The notes under the pieces were generated by a model. It saw only the letters and a program-made list of their open reading frames with translations. It was not told where the DNA came from and did not search any database. The position numbers were made by a program, and so were the translations under genes. A stretch of 63,131 bases of DNA from Betaproteobacteria bacterium (GTDB lineage: Bacteria; Pseudomonadota; Gammaproteobacteria; Burkholderiales; SG8-41), in the NCBI GenBank assembly GCA_025356695.1, contig JANXSE010000163.1:1-63131 (forward strand), read 5' to 3'. Shown piece after piece: positions 53,184 to 62,033 of this stretch (positions are counted from its first letter, which is position 1; each line of letters begins with the position of its first letter).

Positions 53184-53828
53184 TTATCCTTTCTTGTGAT
53201 ACCGGCGCAGCACCAGGCGGATCACGTTCTGCATCTGCGGTTTCAATTTGGCCGTCCACGGCGTGTTGGCGGCGTCCTGCCAATCCTGCGATTTCTCGAC
53301 TTCGGGCGCGGTCAGATCGTAAATCGAAAAGAATTTGTGCGCCTGCTCGGATTCGCGCACGCGAAAGCGCCGCGCGCGCAGCACGCCGGGCACCGCGGCC
53401 ATGCGCGGCAGATGTTCTTCCGCATACCAGGCTTCGAATTCGCTTTCGAGTTCGGGGGCGACGGTGGCGGCGAACAGCAGCATGCCTTCGGCTTCCATTG
53501 CGCCTTCAAGCCGGCCCGGAATCGCCTGTTCGGACAAATAGCGGCAGATGCGCGTGGCTTTGCGCACGATGCGGCGCGACCACGGCGACAGATTTTCGCC
53601 GACGATGGCCTGGTAAGCCGGCGTTTTCAGCACGTCGAAACTCTCGAGATCGTAATTGGAGACCGAGATGCGCGGATCATAGGCGCCGAGCCAGCGCCGC
53701 GCGTTCATGAAGCCCGGCGTATGCATCCGCTCGACCATGTGCTCGGTGTCGTACCAGTCGTTGAATTCTTCGGCGTCGATGTCCTTGAAGTTCATCGCGA
53801 CGGTCAGAAAACCGTAAGGCTTTTCCAC
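53184..53828 (-). CDS. tandem dimeric alpha/beta-barrel (EthD-like) protein
   Basis: GTG 53828 lies behind AGAGGGGAC, giving 214 residues. It has an internal duplication: FNDWYDTEHMVERMHTPGFM and NARRW align with FEAWYAEEHLPRMAAVPGVL and RARRF. Each half resembles an EthD/Dabb-type ferredoxin-like barrel that normally dimerises, so the chain is its own pseudo-dimer. Family members bind or modify small aromatic or polyketide compounds. It is followed by receptor copy 11, which may import its substrate. Confidence 0.75.
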   Translation of the reverse strand: MEKPYGFLTVAMNFKDIDAEEFNDWYDTEHMVERMHTPGFMNARRWLGAYDPRISVSNYDLESFDVLKTPAYQAIVGENLSPWSRRIVRKATRICRYLSEQAIPGRLEGAMEAEGMLLFAATVAPELESEFEAWYAEEHLPRMAAVPGVLRARRFRVRESEQAHKFFSIYDLTAPEVEKSQDWQDAANTPWTAKLKPQMQNVIRLVLRRYHKKG

Positions 53829-53975
53829 TGCTGTCCCCTCTGTTGGTAGGCGGCGCGCGCTGCTTTTGCGCGCGGAAAGCGGATTCTAGCGCGTGCGCGG
53901 TGCGCTATACTCGACGCTTCAAAAATTTCCGTGCCGGCAGTTTCTTTTCCCTCTTTTTTTGTGGTGATTCGCGTC

Positions 53976-54932
53976 ATGCGCACGTTTGTTTTCGCAGTAT
54001 TGTTTCTCGCCCTGATTGCGCCAGCTGTCGCGCAGGACAACTATCCGAACCGGCCGATCCAGATCATCGTGCCGACCGGGCCCGGCGGCGGCACCGATAC
54101 GGCGGCGCGTTTGCTGGCGCGCGCATTCAACGAGCGCCTCAAATGGCAGGTGGTGGTGATCAACCGTCTCGGTGCGGGCACGCGCATGGCCGGCGAGAGC
54201 GTGGCGAAAGCGGCGCCCGACGGTTACACGCTGCTGATGGGCATCAATGCGCTGGCGACCGGGCCTCTCGTCTATAACAACATGCCGTACGACGCGCTGC
54301 GCGATTTCGCGCCGGTATCGCTGGTGCTGGTGGTGCCCTATCTGTTTGTCGTGCATCCGGCCCTGCCGGCGAAATCGGTGCGCGAATTGATTGCGCTGGC
54401 GCGTGCGCGACCGAACGATCTGTCGTATGCGTCGGCCGGCACCGGTGCGAGCAATCATCTGTCGATGGAACTGCTGGCAAGCATGACGAAAGTGAAATTA
54501 AATCACGTGCCGTACAAATTCGGCATTCAAGGCGTGGTTGATACCATGGCAGGGCATATTCCGATGATGATGACGACCATGGCGTCGACGCTGCCGCAGG
54601 TGCGCGCGGGAAAATTGCGCGCACTCGCCGTCACCAGCATTCAACGCGATCCCGCCGCAACCGATATTCCGGCGCTGGCGGAAACGCTGCCCGGTTACGA
54701 AGTATTGTTCTGGACCGGCCTGCTGGCGCCGGTGGCGACGCCGCGCGACATCGTGCTCAAGCTGCAGCGCGAAACCGCCGTGGTGCTGCGCGATCCGGCG
54801 AACGTCAAGCCGCTGGTCGCCGACGGCGGCATGGCGGTCGGCAGTACGCCCGAGGAATTCGGCGCTTTCATCAAAGCCGATACCGACAAATGGGCGCGGC
54901 TGGCGAAGTCGATTGCGATTACAAAGGAATAA
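53976..54932 (+). CDS. Bug/TctC-type receptor (copy 12)
   Basis: I use ATG 53976 because it gives a clean signal peptide (MRTFVFAVLFLALIAPAVAQ) and 318 residues; a GTG at 53931 would add 15. A TATACT -10-like hexamer lies at 53906-53911. YPNRPIQIIVPTGPGGGTDTAAR, NRLGAGTRMAGESVA, PDGYTLLMGIN, YDALRDFAPVSLV and a VPYKFGIQGVVD loop are seen. YKF replaces YKG, and NRPGA is NRLGA. Confidence 0.9.
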   Translation: MRTFVFAVLFLALIAPAVAQDNYPNRPIQIIVPTGPGGGTDTAARLLARAFNERLKWQVVVINRLGAGTRMAGESVAKAAPDGYTLLMGINALATGPLVYNNMPYDALRDFAPVSLVLVVPYLFVVHPALPAKSVRELIALARARPNDLSYASAGTGASNHLSMELLASMTKVKLNHVPYKFGIQGVVDTMAGHIPMMMTTMASTLPQVRAGKLRALAVTSIQRDPAATDIPALAETLPGYEVLFWTGLLAPVATPRDIVLKLQRETAVVLRDPANVKPLVADGGMAVGSTPEEFGAFIKADTDKWARLAKSIAITKE

Positions 54933-54976
54933 GCTTCGCCGGTGCATCTCAGGGGTTTTGCAAAAGGAGCGTTTCG

Positions 54977-55831
54977 ATGGCCGACTCGGATCGAGCGAAG
55001 ATAAATAACGTTTCTATTCACTCCATTAAAAAATGGGGTTGGGTGATTGCAGCCTTAGTATTTGCGGCGCTGGCAGTATTTAATTTATGGAACAGCGCCG
55101 ATCTGTTACGGCGTGCCGTACCGACGTTCAATTTGTCTCGTACGACTGAAATGACGCCGATCGATATTTCTCTATCTGAAAACATAAATGGGCGGACCAA
55201 TACTTTACGTATGCGTATTCCCAAGGCTTATCTAACCGACCCGGTGAACTGGAGCGGGGGCGAGCAGGCGAGTCTGAGGATTGAAACGGGATTGCCTAAC
55301 TTGGAGCCTCGCGCAGCAATTGATACGACAACCGCGTATCCTGGAACACCGGAATTTGATGCGAGAGATAAACGAACCCGCCAGGGAATCAATATTGTTC
55401 TAAACGCACACGTAATAGGGGAAGGCCTCGTAAAAAATCAATATCAAGCAATACAGTCAAATTTTGGGCAAGGCAAAACTGGCAAATATGAACGTCTGGC
55501 CGACAAATTTGGGCTTGAGCAATATCAGCAATTGGTGTGTGGCGACAAGTGGATACTGCCGGGCGGCACTATAGATACAGAGGGTCCAAGATGTCGTGTT
55601 CGTGGTGCCGAGATATTTATTGCTTCGCCAAGTGCGAGGGAAGCACAAGTTTATTACAGCTGTACTCATCTCGAAGAAAATCCAGAAGGTGGCTGTAATG
55701 CGTATGTTCAATTTCGAAATTGGCAAATGAACTATATTTTTCGTCGTAGCGAAATATCGCGCTGGCAAGAATTTGATTCTGCTGTGCGTAGGCTACTGAG
55801 TGGTTTTGTAGTTAACGAAAATGTGAATTAG
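54977..55831 (+). CDS. membrane-anchored protein of unknown function, AT-rich gene
   Basis: ATG 54977 follows AAAAGGAG, giving 284 residues: a polar N-terminus, one span (WGWVIAALVFAALAVFNLW) and a large outer domain of mixed strands with several cysteines (VCGDKW, PRCRVRG, YYSCTHLEENPEGGCNAYV). I recognise no family. Codon use is clearly less GC-rich at third positions than in all its neighbours, for example Leu TTA/TTG and many A- or T-ending codons. It looks like a foreign gene dropped between two receptors. Confidence 0.7.
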   Translation: MADSDRAKINNVSIHSIKKWGWVIAALVFAALAVFNLWNSADLLRRAVPTFNLSRTTEMTPIDISLSENINGRTNTLRMRIPKAYLTDPVNWSGGEQASLRIETGLPNLEPRAAIDTTTAYPGTPEFDARDKRTRQGINIVLNAHVIGEGLVKNQYQAIQSNFGQGKTGKYERLADKFGLEQYQQLVCGDKWILPGGTIDTEGPRCRVRGAEIFIASPSAREAQVYYSCTHLEENPEGGCNAYVQFRNWQMNYIFRRSEISRWQEFDSAVRRLLSGFVVNENVN

Positions 55832-55892
55832 GTATTCGTACCTGATAGTTTCTTTAAATAAATAGGATCGCAGTACAGGAAATAACTGACCA

Positions 55893-56873
55893 ATGTTGCA
55901 GAAGATCTTTTATTCAGTTGTGCTTGCGGTTATTGTTCTTGCGAACAGCGGGTCATTCGCATTAGCGCAAAAATATCCGGATAAGACCATCCGCCTGATC
56001 GTGCAATCACCGGCCGGCGGCACCGCCGACCTGATTGCACGCGTGATCGCGCAGAAACTCGGTGACGCGCTCGGGCAAAGCGTGGTCACCGACAACCGCG
56101 CCGGCGCCGCCGGCACCGTCAGCGCGGAACTCACCGCGCAGGCGGCGCCCGACGGTTACACACTGCTCGTTGCATCGGTGAGTCTGATGGCGATAAACGT
56201 GACGTTGCGCGAAGGCAAACTCAGCTACAACCCGGAAAAGGATTTCACCCACATTGCGTTGACCGGCAAGGTGCCGCTGGCGATCAGCGTGCTGCCGGCG
56301 TTTCCAGCGAAGACTTTCAAGGAATTTATCGCTTACGCGAAAACGCGACCTGGCAAACTGAGTTACGGCTCGGCCGGCACCGGCAGCTCGAACCACGTCG
56401 TCGGCGAGTTGCTTAAAACCGAAACCGGCATCGACATGGTGCACGTGCCGTTCAAGGGTGGCGCGCCGGCGATGGCGATGCTGCTGGCCAATCAGCTCGA
56501 TGTCTATATCGCCACCGTGCCGACCATCGTGCCGATGGTGCAGGCCGGGCGCATCCGCGTGATCGCGGTGTCGAGCCTGCGCCGTTCACCGGCGTTTCCG
56601 GATGCGCCGACGATGGCCGAATCGGGTTTGCCGGGTTTCGATACGACGTCGTGGTTCTGCATCGTCGGACCGGCCGGTTTGCCCAAAGCAATCGTCACGC
56701 GCCTGAACACCGAGATCGTGAATATTCTGAACAACGCCGACGTGAAAGAGCGTTTGATTGCGGTGGGTGTCAACGTCGAAACCAGTACGCCGGAAGGACT
56801 GCGTACCTTCGTGCATGCAGAAATTCAAAAAATGCGAAAATCGGTGAAGTTTTCAGGCGCAACAGTCGATTGA
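55893..56873 (+). CDS. Bug/TctC-type receptor (copy 13)
   Basis: A 326-residue receptor. The signal peptide (MLQKIFYSVVLAVIVLANSG to LAQ) is coded in AT-richer sequence like the gene upstream, while the mature domain returns to high GC from about 55985. YPDKTIRLIVQSPAGGTADLIAR, NRAGAAGTVSAELT, PDGYTLLVAS, HVPFKGGAPAMAM and APTMAESGLPGF are present. The loop reads AGGTAD. Only a weak ribosome site (AGGAAA) lies before the ATG. Confidence 0.92.
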   Translation: MLQKIFYSVVLAVIVLANSGSFALAQKYPDKTIRLIVQSPAGGTADLIARVIAQKLGDALGQSVVTDNRAGAAGTVSAELTAQAAPDGYTLLVASVSLMAINVTLREGKLSYNPEKDFTHIALTGKVPLAISVLPAFPAKTFKEFIAYAKTRPGKLSYGSAGTGSSNHVVGELLKTETGIDMVHVPFKGGAPAMAMLLANQLDVYIATVPTIVPMVQAGRIRVIAVSSLRRSPAFPDAPTMAESGLPGFDTTSWFCIVGPAGLPKAIVTRLNTEIVNILNNADVKERLIAVGVNVETSTPEGLRTFVHAEIQKMRKSVKFSGATVD

Positions 56874-56915
56874 ACGGCCTGAAATATAATTATATTGGCG
56901 GGTGAGGAGGGGTGC

Positions 56916-57914
56916 ATGAAAGGCGTGACAACGCGCGCAGGCAGCGGCGCTCAATATTGCACGGCGTTCTTTTTCCTGCTGTGCCTGGTGCTAAGCGCAG
57001 GCGCGGCGGCGCAACCCTACCCGGATCATGCGGTTACCGTGATCATCGGCAACCCCGCGGGCAATGCGTCGGACATCATGGCGCGTACCATGGCCGAGGA
57101 AGTCAAAAACGCGCTCAAGCAGAACTTTGTCATGATCAACCGGCCGGGTGCGAACGGTTCGATTGCAGTCGAATCTTTTCGCCGCTCCAAACCCGACGGT
57201 TACACGCTGCTGTTCGCCTCGATGACCATGGCGGTGGTCAATCCGCAGGTGCAGACCGATGCGCGTTACAACGCCGCCGAGGATTTCGAACCGATTGCGC
57301 GTTTTGTTCAACAGCCGCTGATGTGGGTGGTCGGCAAAGGCTCGCAGTTCCGTACCTTGCGCGAAGTCGTCGAGCACGCGCGCAAGAATCCCGATCAACT
57401 GCGCGTCTCGCGTCTCGGTTATGGCGGCTCGACGCATCTGGTATCGACGGCGTTGATGGCGAAGCAGAACGTGCAGTTTTCCATTATTCCGTTTGCGACT
57501 TCCACCGATTCTTATAGTTCGCTGCGCCGGGGCGACGTCGAGGTCGTGGTTGATCTGCCGCAACCGCTGCTGACGCGCATCAAGTCGGGCGATCTGGTGC
57601 CACTGGCGGTGACGAGTTCAACCCGTCTGAAGATGCTGCCGGATGTGCCGACATGGATCGAAGCCGGTTTGATGGATACGCCATTGACGGCGTGGTACTC
57701 GATCATGGCGCCGAAAGGTACCCCGCGGGACGTTGTCGAACTCTTGAACACCGAATTCAACCGCGCACTGACTTCGCCGCGCCTGCGCGCGCAGTTCGAA
57801 GAGGTCGGCGGCATCGTGCAACCGTTGAATCCCGATGAGCTGCGCCGCTTCATGCGCGAAGAACACCAGCGCTGGGGCCAGGTTGTCAAATCGGCCAATC
57901 TCAAACCCGAATAA
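56916..57914 (+). CDS. Bug/TctC-type receptor (copy 14), divergent
   Basis: ATG 56916 follows GAGGAGGGG, giving 332 residues with a signal peptide up to AAAQ. The domain is more distant: YPDHAVTVIIGNPAGNASDI, NRPGANGSIAVESFR, PDGYTLLFAS, then RLGYGGSTHLV, and no YKG loop (FSIIPFATSTDSYSSL stands there). VPTWIEAGLMDTPL keeps the hinge pattern. It is followed 34 bases later by a 2-hydroxyacid dehydrogenase, so its ligand may be a hydroxy acid or a precursor. Confidence 0.87.
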   Translation: MKGVTTRAGSGAQYCTAFFFLLCLVLSAGAAAQPYPDHAVTVIIGNPAGNASDIMARTMAEEVKNALKQNFVMINRPGANGSIAVESFRRSKPDGYTLLFASMTMAVVNPQVQTDARYNAAEDFEPIARFVQQPLMWVVGKGSQFRTLREVVEHARKNPDQLRVSRLGYGGSTHLVSTALMAKQNVQFSIIPFATSTDSYSSLRRGDVEVVVDLPQPLLTRIKSGDLVPLAVTSSTRLKMLPDVPTWIEAGLMDTPLTAWYSIMAPKGTPRDVVELLNTEFNRALTSPRLRAQFEEVGGIVQPLNPDELRRFMREEHQRWGQVVKSANLKPE

Positions 57915-57948
57915 GCGCAATCGCGCGAATCTGAAATAAGGACATGCA

Positions 57949-58968
57949 ATGAGCAAGCGGATACGACTGATGTTGGCCGACGGCGCCGGGCATAAGGTGA
58001 CGCCGCGTTTCTCCAAAGCGCCTGCCGCGCAAGCCTTCGACCTGATCGTGCCGGCGGACGGCAGCGAAGCGGCCCAACTGGCGGTAGTCGCCGACGCGGA
58101 TGCCATCATTTCTTATCAAACGCCGGTTTCCGGCGCGGTGATCCGCGGCGCACCCGCGCTCAAATTCATCCAGAAGCATGGCTGCAATTGCAGCAGCATC
58201 GATGTCGCGACGGCAAGCGCGCGCAAAATTCCGGTGGCGACCGTGCCCCTGATGCGCAACGTCACCGTCGCCGAGCACGCGCTGACGCTGATGCTGTCGT
58301 GCGCGCGCAAAGTGATCGACGGGCACCACGCCGTCACCGGAGCCGTCTATCAGCAGATGGGGCTCGAGCCGACGGTGACTACGCAGTCGAACTACAGCAA
58401 GAATTGGGCGGGCATCAAGGGCGTCACCGAGCTTTTCAAGGCCAATGCCGGCATTATCGGCATGGGCGACATCGGCATGGAAATCGCCAAGCGCTGCCGT
58501 GCCTTCGGCATGCCGGTTTCCTACTACCAGCGCACGCGGCATCCTGAAGCAGTCGAGAATCTGCTCGGCGTGCGTTACCGCCCGTTCGATGATTTGCTGG
58601 CCGAATCCGATTTCATCGTGCTCATCATTCCGCATACAGCGGAATCCGAGGGCTTGATCAACGCAAAAGCGCTGGCGCGGATGAAGCCTTCGACCGTGCT
58701 GATCAACGTCGGCCGCGGCGGCCTGATCGACGAAGAGGCATTGATCGCGGCGCTCGAAAAGAAGCAGATCGCCATGGCCGGGCTTGATGTCTACCGCACC
58801 GAGCCGTTGCCGGTTTCCAGTCGTCTTTGCGCATTGCCGAACGTGGTGCTGCTGCCGCATACCGGCGGCGGCTCGTACCGTTCGTGGGAGATCGATGTGC
58901 CGGCGTCGATGGGGAACATTCAGAAATTTTTTGCCGGCGAAAAAGCCGACGGCATCATCAATTCCTGA
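57949..58968 (+). CDS. D-isomer-specific 2-hydroxyacid dehydrogenase
   Basis: The 339 residues fit the NAD(P)-dependent D-2-hydroxyacid dehydrogenase family (glyoxylate reductase, phosphoglycerate dehydrogenase and relatives). The Rossmann loop is GIIGMGDIGMEIAKRC, the NVGRGGLIDEEALIAALEKK segment carries the conserved Arg/Glu region, and the late LLPHTGGGSY supplies the catalytic His. The N-terminal half is somewhat unusual (HGCNCSSIDVATASARKIPV). It is followed 80 bases later by a DapA-family gene. Confidence 0.9.
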   Translation: MSKRIRLMLADGAGHKVTPRFSKAPAAQAFDLIVPADGSEAAQLAVVADADAIISYQTPVSGAVIRGAPALKFIQKHGCNCSSIDVATASARKIPVATVPLMRNVTVAEHALTLMLSCARKVIDGHHAVTGAVYQQMGLEPTVTTQSNYSKNWAGIKGVTELFKANAGIIGMGDIGMEIAKRCRAFGMPVSYYQRTRHPEAVENLLGVRYRPFDDLLAESDFIVLIIPHTAESEGLINAKALARMKPSTVLINVGRGGLIDEEALIAALEKKQIAMAGLDVYRTEPLPVSSRLCALPNVVLLPHTGGGSYRSWEIDVPASMGNIQKFFAGEKADGIINS

Positions 58969-59048
58969 CGGCGGCGTTTGTCTGAGGCGGCGAGGGCGCG
59001 GCCGTACGCTAGAATCTTTATCAATAAAAATTCCGGAGAATATCGAAC

Positions 59049-59978
59049 ATGAGCAAGCAGCCTCTGCGTACTGTGCCCCGCGGCGTGATGCACGTGCCGG
59101 TCACCCCGTTCAAAGATGATACGTCGGTCGATTACGCGACCTTCGAAAAACTTGTCGACTGGCATGTGCGGCAGAAGCCGTCATCGCTGTGCGTGATCCT
59201 GCACATCGCCGAGTCGGTCAGCCTCACCGTCGAAGAACACAAAAAGCTGATCGAGATTTCGGTCAAGGTCACCAACGGTCGCGTGCCTGTGATCGCCAAC
59301 GTCAGCAACGCCGGCACCGAAATTGCCATTGACCTCGCGCGCCATTCCGAGAAGGTCGGCGCCGACGCCACCATCTGCCTCGCACCCTATTACTGGCCGG
59401 TACCGGAAGAGGCGCTGCACGACCACTTCTACCGCGTGGCGAAGGCGTCGAGCCTGCCGTTCATGATTTACAACTCGCCGATTTTTCACGGCACCAGCCT
59501 GTCGCCGCAATTCCTGGTGCGCCTGATCGAAGAGCTGCCGAACTTCATCGGCGAAAAAGAAGCCAGCCACAACTTCGAATATTTCATCGAAGCGCGCCGC
59601 CTGACGCAGAAAGCGCGGCCCGAGTTCGGCCTCATTCTCGGCGTCGAATACATCATCCCCTCGATGTCGATGGGTGGCTGCGGCTCGATGTCGATCGCCG
59701 GCAGCGTCGCACCGAACATCATGCAGAAGCTCTATGACCTGTGCGCCGCCGGAAAATATGGCGAAGCGCTGCCGCTGCAGGACAAGGCTTCACACTACTG
59801 GCAGATTTTCAAGCCCGAGTACCCGTCGCCGATCAAGGCGGCGATGGAAATGATGGGGCGGCCGGTCGGTGTCGTGCGCGGGCCGATGCGTGCGCTGACG
59901 GACGCGCAGAAGAAGGTGCTGCGGAAGGAACTGGAAGTGCTCGGTGCGTTTGATGGGAGTGAGCCGCAGGGCTGGTAG
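59049..59978 (+). CDS. DapA-family lyase
   Basis: The 309 residues read from an ATG with a CGGAGAA ribosome site. VMHVPVTPFKDDTSVDYATF opens the barrel, the MIYNSPIFHGTSL strand carries the usual YNxP tyrosine and the Schiff-base lysine is in FIGEKEASHN. The GTTGES loop is replaced by LHIAESVSL, so it is not a true dihydrodipicolinate synthase. With the hydroxyacid dehydrogenase and receptor it makes a small catabolic cassette, ended by a terminator. Confidence 0.88.
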   Translation: MSKQPLRTVPRGVMHVPVTPFKDDTSVDYATFEKLVDWHVRQKPSSLCVILHIAESVSLTVEEHKKLIEISVKVTNGRVPVIANVSNAGTEIAIDLARHSEKVGADATICLAPYYWPVPEEALHDHFYRVAKASSLPFMIYNSPIFHGTSLSPQFLVRLIEELPNFIGEKEASHNFEYFIEARRLTQKARPEFGLILGVEYIIPSMSMGGCGSMSIAGSVAPNIMQKLYDLCAAGKYGEALPLQDKASHYWQIFKPEYPSPIKAAMEMMGRPVGVVRGPMRALTDAQKKVLRKELEVLGAFDGSEPQGW

Positions 59979-60024
59979 CGAAACTTTTTTGCCGGCGGGG
60001 TTTGCCGGTTTGCAGATCAGGGGA

Positions 60025-60059
60025 ATGCTGGGGCACATAGGGCGCCCCGGCATTTTTTT
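60025..60059 (+). terminator. rho-independent terminator after the lyase
   Basis: ATGCTGGGGC (60025-60034) pairs with GCCCCGGCAT (60043-60052), one G-T pair included, followed by seven Ts. It marks the end of the metabolic region; the AT-rich leader of the next island follows. Confidence 0.85.
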
Positions 60060-60240
60060 CGTGTTTTTGAGATCAACTTCGACTATGAGCCGGCACGGCG
60101 ATCGTTTCGCAGAATAGCCGCTTTGGGGCCATAGCGGCCGTTAGGCGTAGCTGGGCTTTCCGATCGGTGTTGGCACATTTCTGCCGCTGGCGGCTTATCG
60201 CAGTTGAGCGCCGCTAGCTTCGCAGTTTGACGTTATTTTA

Positions 60241-60346
60241 ACCGGCATATAAACCGGCATATAAACCGGTTATATAACTGTAATAAACTTTATAACATGA
60301 TGCTAATCATATATTTAATTAAATACTAATCCGGAAAATAATCCGG
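60241..60346 (+). repeat. phased CCGG repeats before the Fic gene (candidate operator)
   Basis: The 380-base gap 59979-60359 is AT-rich in its right half. ACCGGCATATAA occurs twice in tandem (60241-60252, 60253-60264), then ACCGGTTATATAA (60265-60277). After 50 bases AATCCGG occurs twice, again 12 bases apart (60328-60334, 60340-60346). The last is followed at once by TATAAT (60347-60352), a -10 hexamer only 8 bases before the Fic ATG. Bound protein there would block the promoter. No -35 is clear. The left half (60060-60240) shows nothing else I can name. Confidence 0.5.
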
Positions 60347-60359
60347 TATAATATACGCT

Positions 60360-61547
60360 ATGAATGTTACAAGCATGGAACCGATGGTCCCCGAGGAGGC
60401 ATCTCGCCTACTCGAAGACGACATCCTTCCTCTGGTTGCAGAGGCGAACCAGCTTGCCGGTCGCATCCATCCGATCTTGCGCGAGTCGATTGGCGAACTC
60501 GTGCGATCGATGAACTGCTATTACTCGAATCTAATCGAAGGCCATGACACTCATCCGCGCGATATTGATCGCGCCTTGGCGAACGATTTTTCGTCTGAAC
60601 CGAAGAAGCGGGATCTGCAGAAAGAAGCAGTCGCCCATATTCACGTCCAGCGCTTGATCGACACCGGACGTGACCCCGACGCTTGGCCCGCGTCGGCGGC
60701 TTATGCATCATGGTTGCACGAGGAATTCTGCTCGCGCTTGCCGCCTGAAATGCTGTTCGTCACAGACGATAAAACAGGCGAACGGCTTGCGATTGTCCCA
60801 GGTGCCTGGCGCAAGCGCGACGTGCAGGTCGGACGTCACGTTCCACCGCCTCACGAAGACCTCGCGCGCTTCATGGCACGGTTCGACACGGCTTATAGCT
60901 CTCCGCCACTCAGCAAGACACGCCAGATCCAGACGGTCGGGGCCGTCCACCACCGCTTGCTGTGGATCCACCCTTTCCTCGACGGCAATGGGCGGGTTGC
61001 GAGATTGATGTCGCATGCACTTTTCAAACGGCTCGGCATCGGGACTAGTCTTTGGTCGGTCGCCCGCGGGCTCGCCCGAGATGTGGATCGCTACAAAGGC
61101 CTACTCGCCCAAGCCGATGGAAGTCGCGAAGGCGACCTTGACGGTCGAGGGAATCTCACCCAGCGCGGCCTTATCGAGTTCTGCAAATTCTTCCTCGCTC
61201 AGTCCGTCGACCAGATTCGCTTCATGGGTGGCCTGCTTGAGCCGGCGACGCTACTGACGCGCATGGAGATTTATATCGAGGAGGAAGTGCGAGCCAAACG
61301 ACTGCTGCGCGGCAGCTTTGCAGTATTGCGCGAGGCAGTGATGAGTGGCGAAGTCGAACGATCGAAAATTCCAGCGCTTACCGGATATGAAGAGCGAGCC
61401 GCGCGCAACGTGACTGCGGGGCTGGTCGACCGGGGCATGCTAATAGCCACGACGCATCGTGCGCCGCTCCGTATTGCCTTCCCGGCCGATGTCGCCGAGC
61501 GCTGGTTCCCGAATATATATCCCGCAAACGCCGGATCGAGATCATGA
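60360..61547 (+). CDS. Fic-family AMP-transferase-type protein
   Basis: The 395 residues contain the Fic motif HPFLDGNGR (H204-R212), which normally transfers AMP from ATP to a target protein. An N-terminal inhibitory helix with SNLIEG (56-61) matches the (S/T)xxxE(G/N) brake of class II Fic proteins, and the C-terminal 100 residues resemble a winged helix (LREAVMSGEVERSKIPALTG, VTAGLVDRGML). No ribosome site precedes ATG 60360, and the -10 hexamer just upstream could give a leaderless mRNA. Its stop overlaps the next gene (ATGA). Confidence 0.9.
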   Translation: MNVTSMEPMVPEEASRLLEDDILPLVAEANQLAGRIHPILRESIGELVRSMNCYYSNLIEGHDTHPRDIDRALANDFSSEPKKRDLQKEAVAHIHVQRLIDTGRDPDAWPASAAYASWLHEEFCSRLPPEMLFVTDDKTGERLAIVPGAWRKRDVQVGRHVPPPHEDLARFMARFDTAYSSPPLSKTRQIQTVGAVHHRLLWIHPFLDGNGRVARLMSHALFKRLGIGTSLWSVARGLARDVDRYKGLLAQADGSREGDLDGRGNLTQRGLIEFCKFFLAQSVDQIRFMGGLLEPATLLTRMEIYIEEEVRAKRLLRGSFAVLREAVMSGEVERSKIPALTGYEERAARNVTAGLVDRGMLIATTHRAPLRIAFPADVAERWFPNIYPANAGSRS

Positions 61548-61990
61548 CCGAGAAGATCGTCGAGCTCATCCGCCGGTTCGCGCCGATATCGTCCCGCTCG
61601 CGGGAGTGGGACTTTCTCATGCCGGGAACTGGTGGCCCCCGGCGTTGGCATGAGATCGAGGATGACTTTCGCGTTCTTATCATCGCCGACCCGGGTGCAG
61701 GCAAGACCTTCGAGGCGCAGGCTCACGCCCAGAAGATCAAGGCGCGCGGCCGACACGCCTTCTTCATTCGAATCGAGAAGATCGATGCCAATTTCGACCA
61801 GGCGTTCGAGGTGGGCACTGCGTCAGAGTTCGCCAGCTGGCTCGCCTCGACCGAGGAGGCGTGGTTTTTCCTCGACTCTGTCGATGAAGCCCAGCTGGAG
61901 ACTCCGCGCGCTCTTGAGGACGCGGTCCGTATCTTCGGCACTAAAATCCATGCGGCGCTTAAATATATCGAGCCTGGCCTCGAGGTCTGA
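61544..61990 (+). pseudogene. NACHT/STAND-like P-loop NTPase, truncated at the C-terminus
   Basis: The 148 residues are the start of a much larger NTPase of the kind found in defence islands. Walker A is ADPGAGKTF (49-56) and Walker B is WFFLDSVDEAQ (107-117). The frame then ends in KYIEPGLEV with none of the sensor, helical or repeat domains such proteins need. The ATGA overlap with the Fic gene suggests a two-gene operon. The break lies near 61960, close to the broken end of the convergent AAA ATPase gene, so one deletion may have removed both ends. Confidence 0.65.
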
Positions 61991-62033
61991 TGGGGTGGTA
62001 GCGGAAGCTTTGTGTCTGGTAGGGTTTGTCTGA

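Noticed and set aside
60241..60346. CRISPR array or plasmid-type iterons
   Set aside because: The units are only 12 bases with no spacers, no cas genes and no replication gene nearby; an operator array before the Fic gene is simpler.
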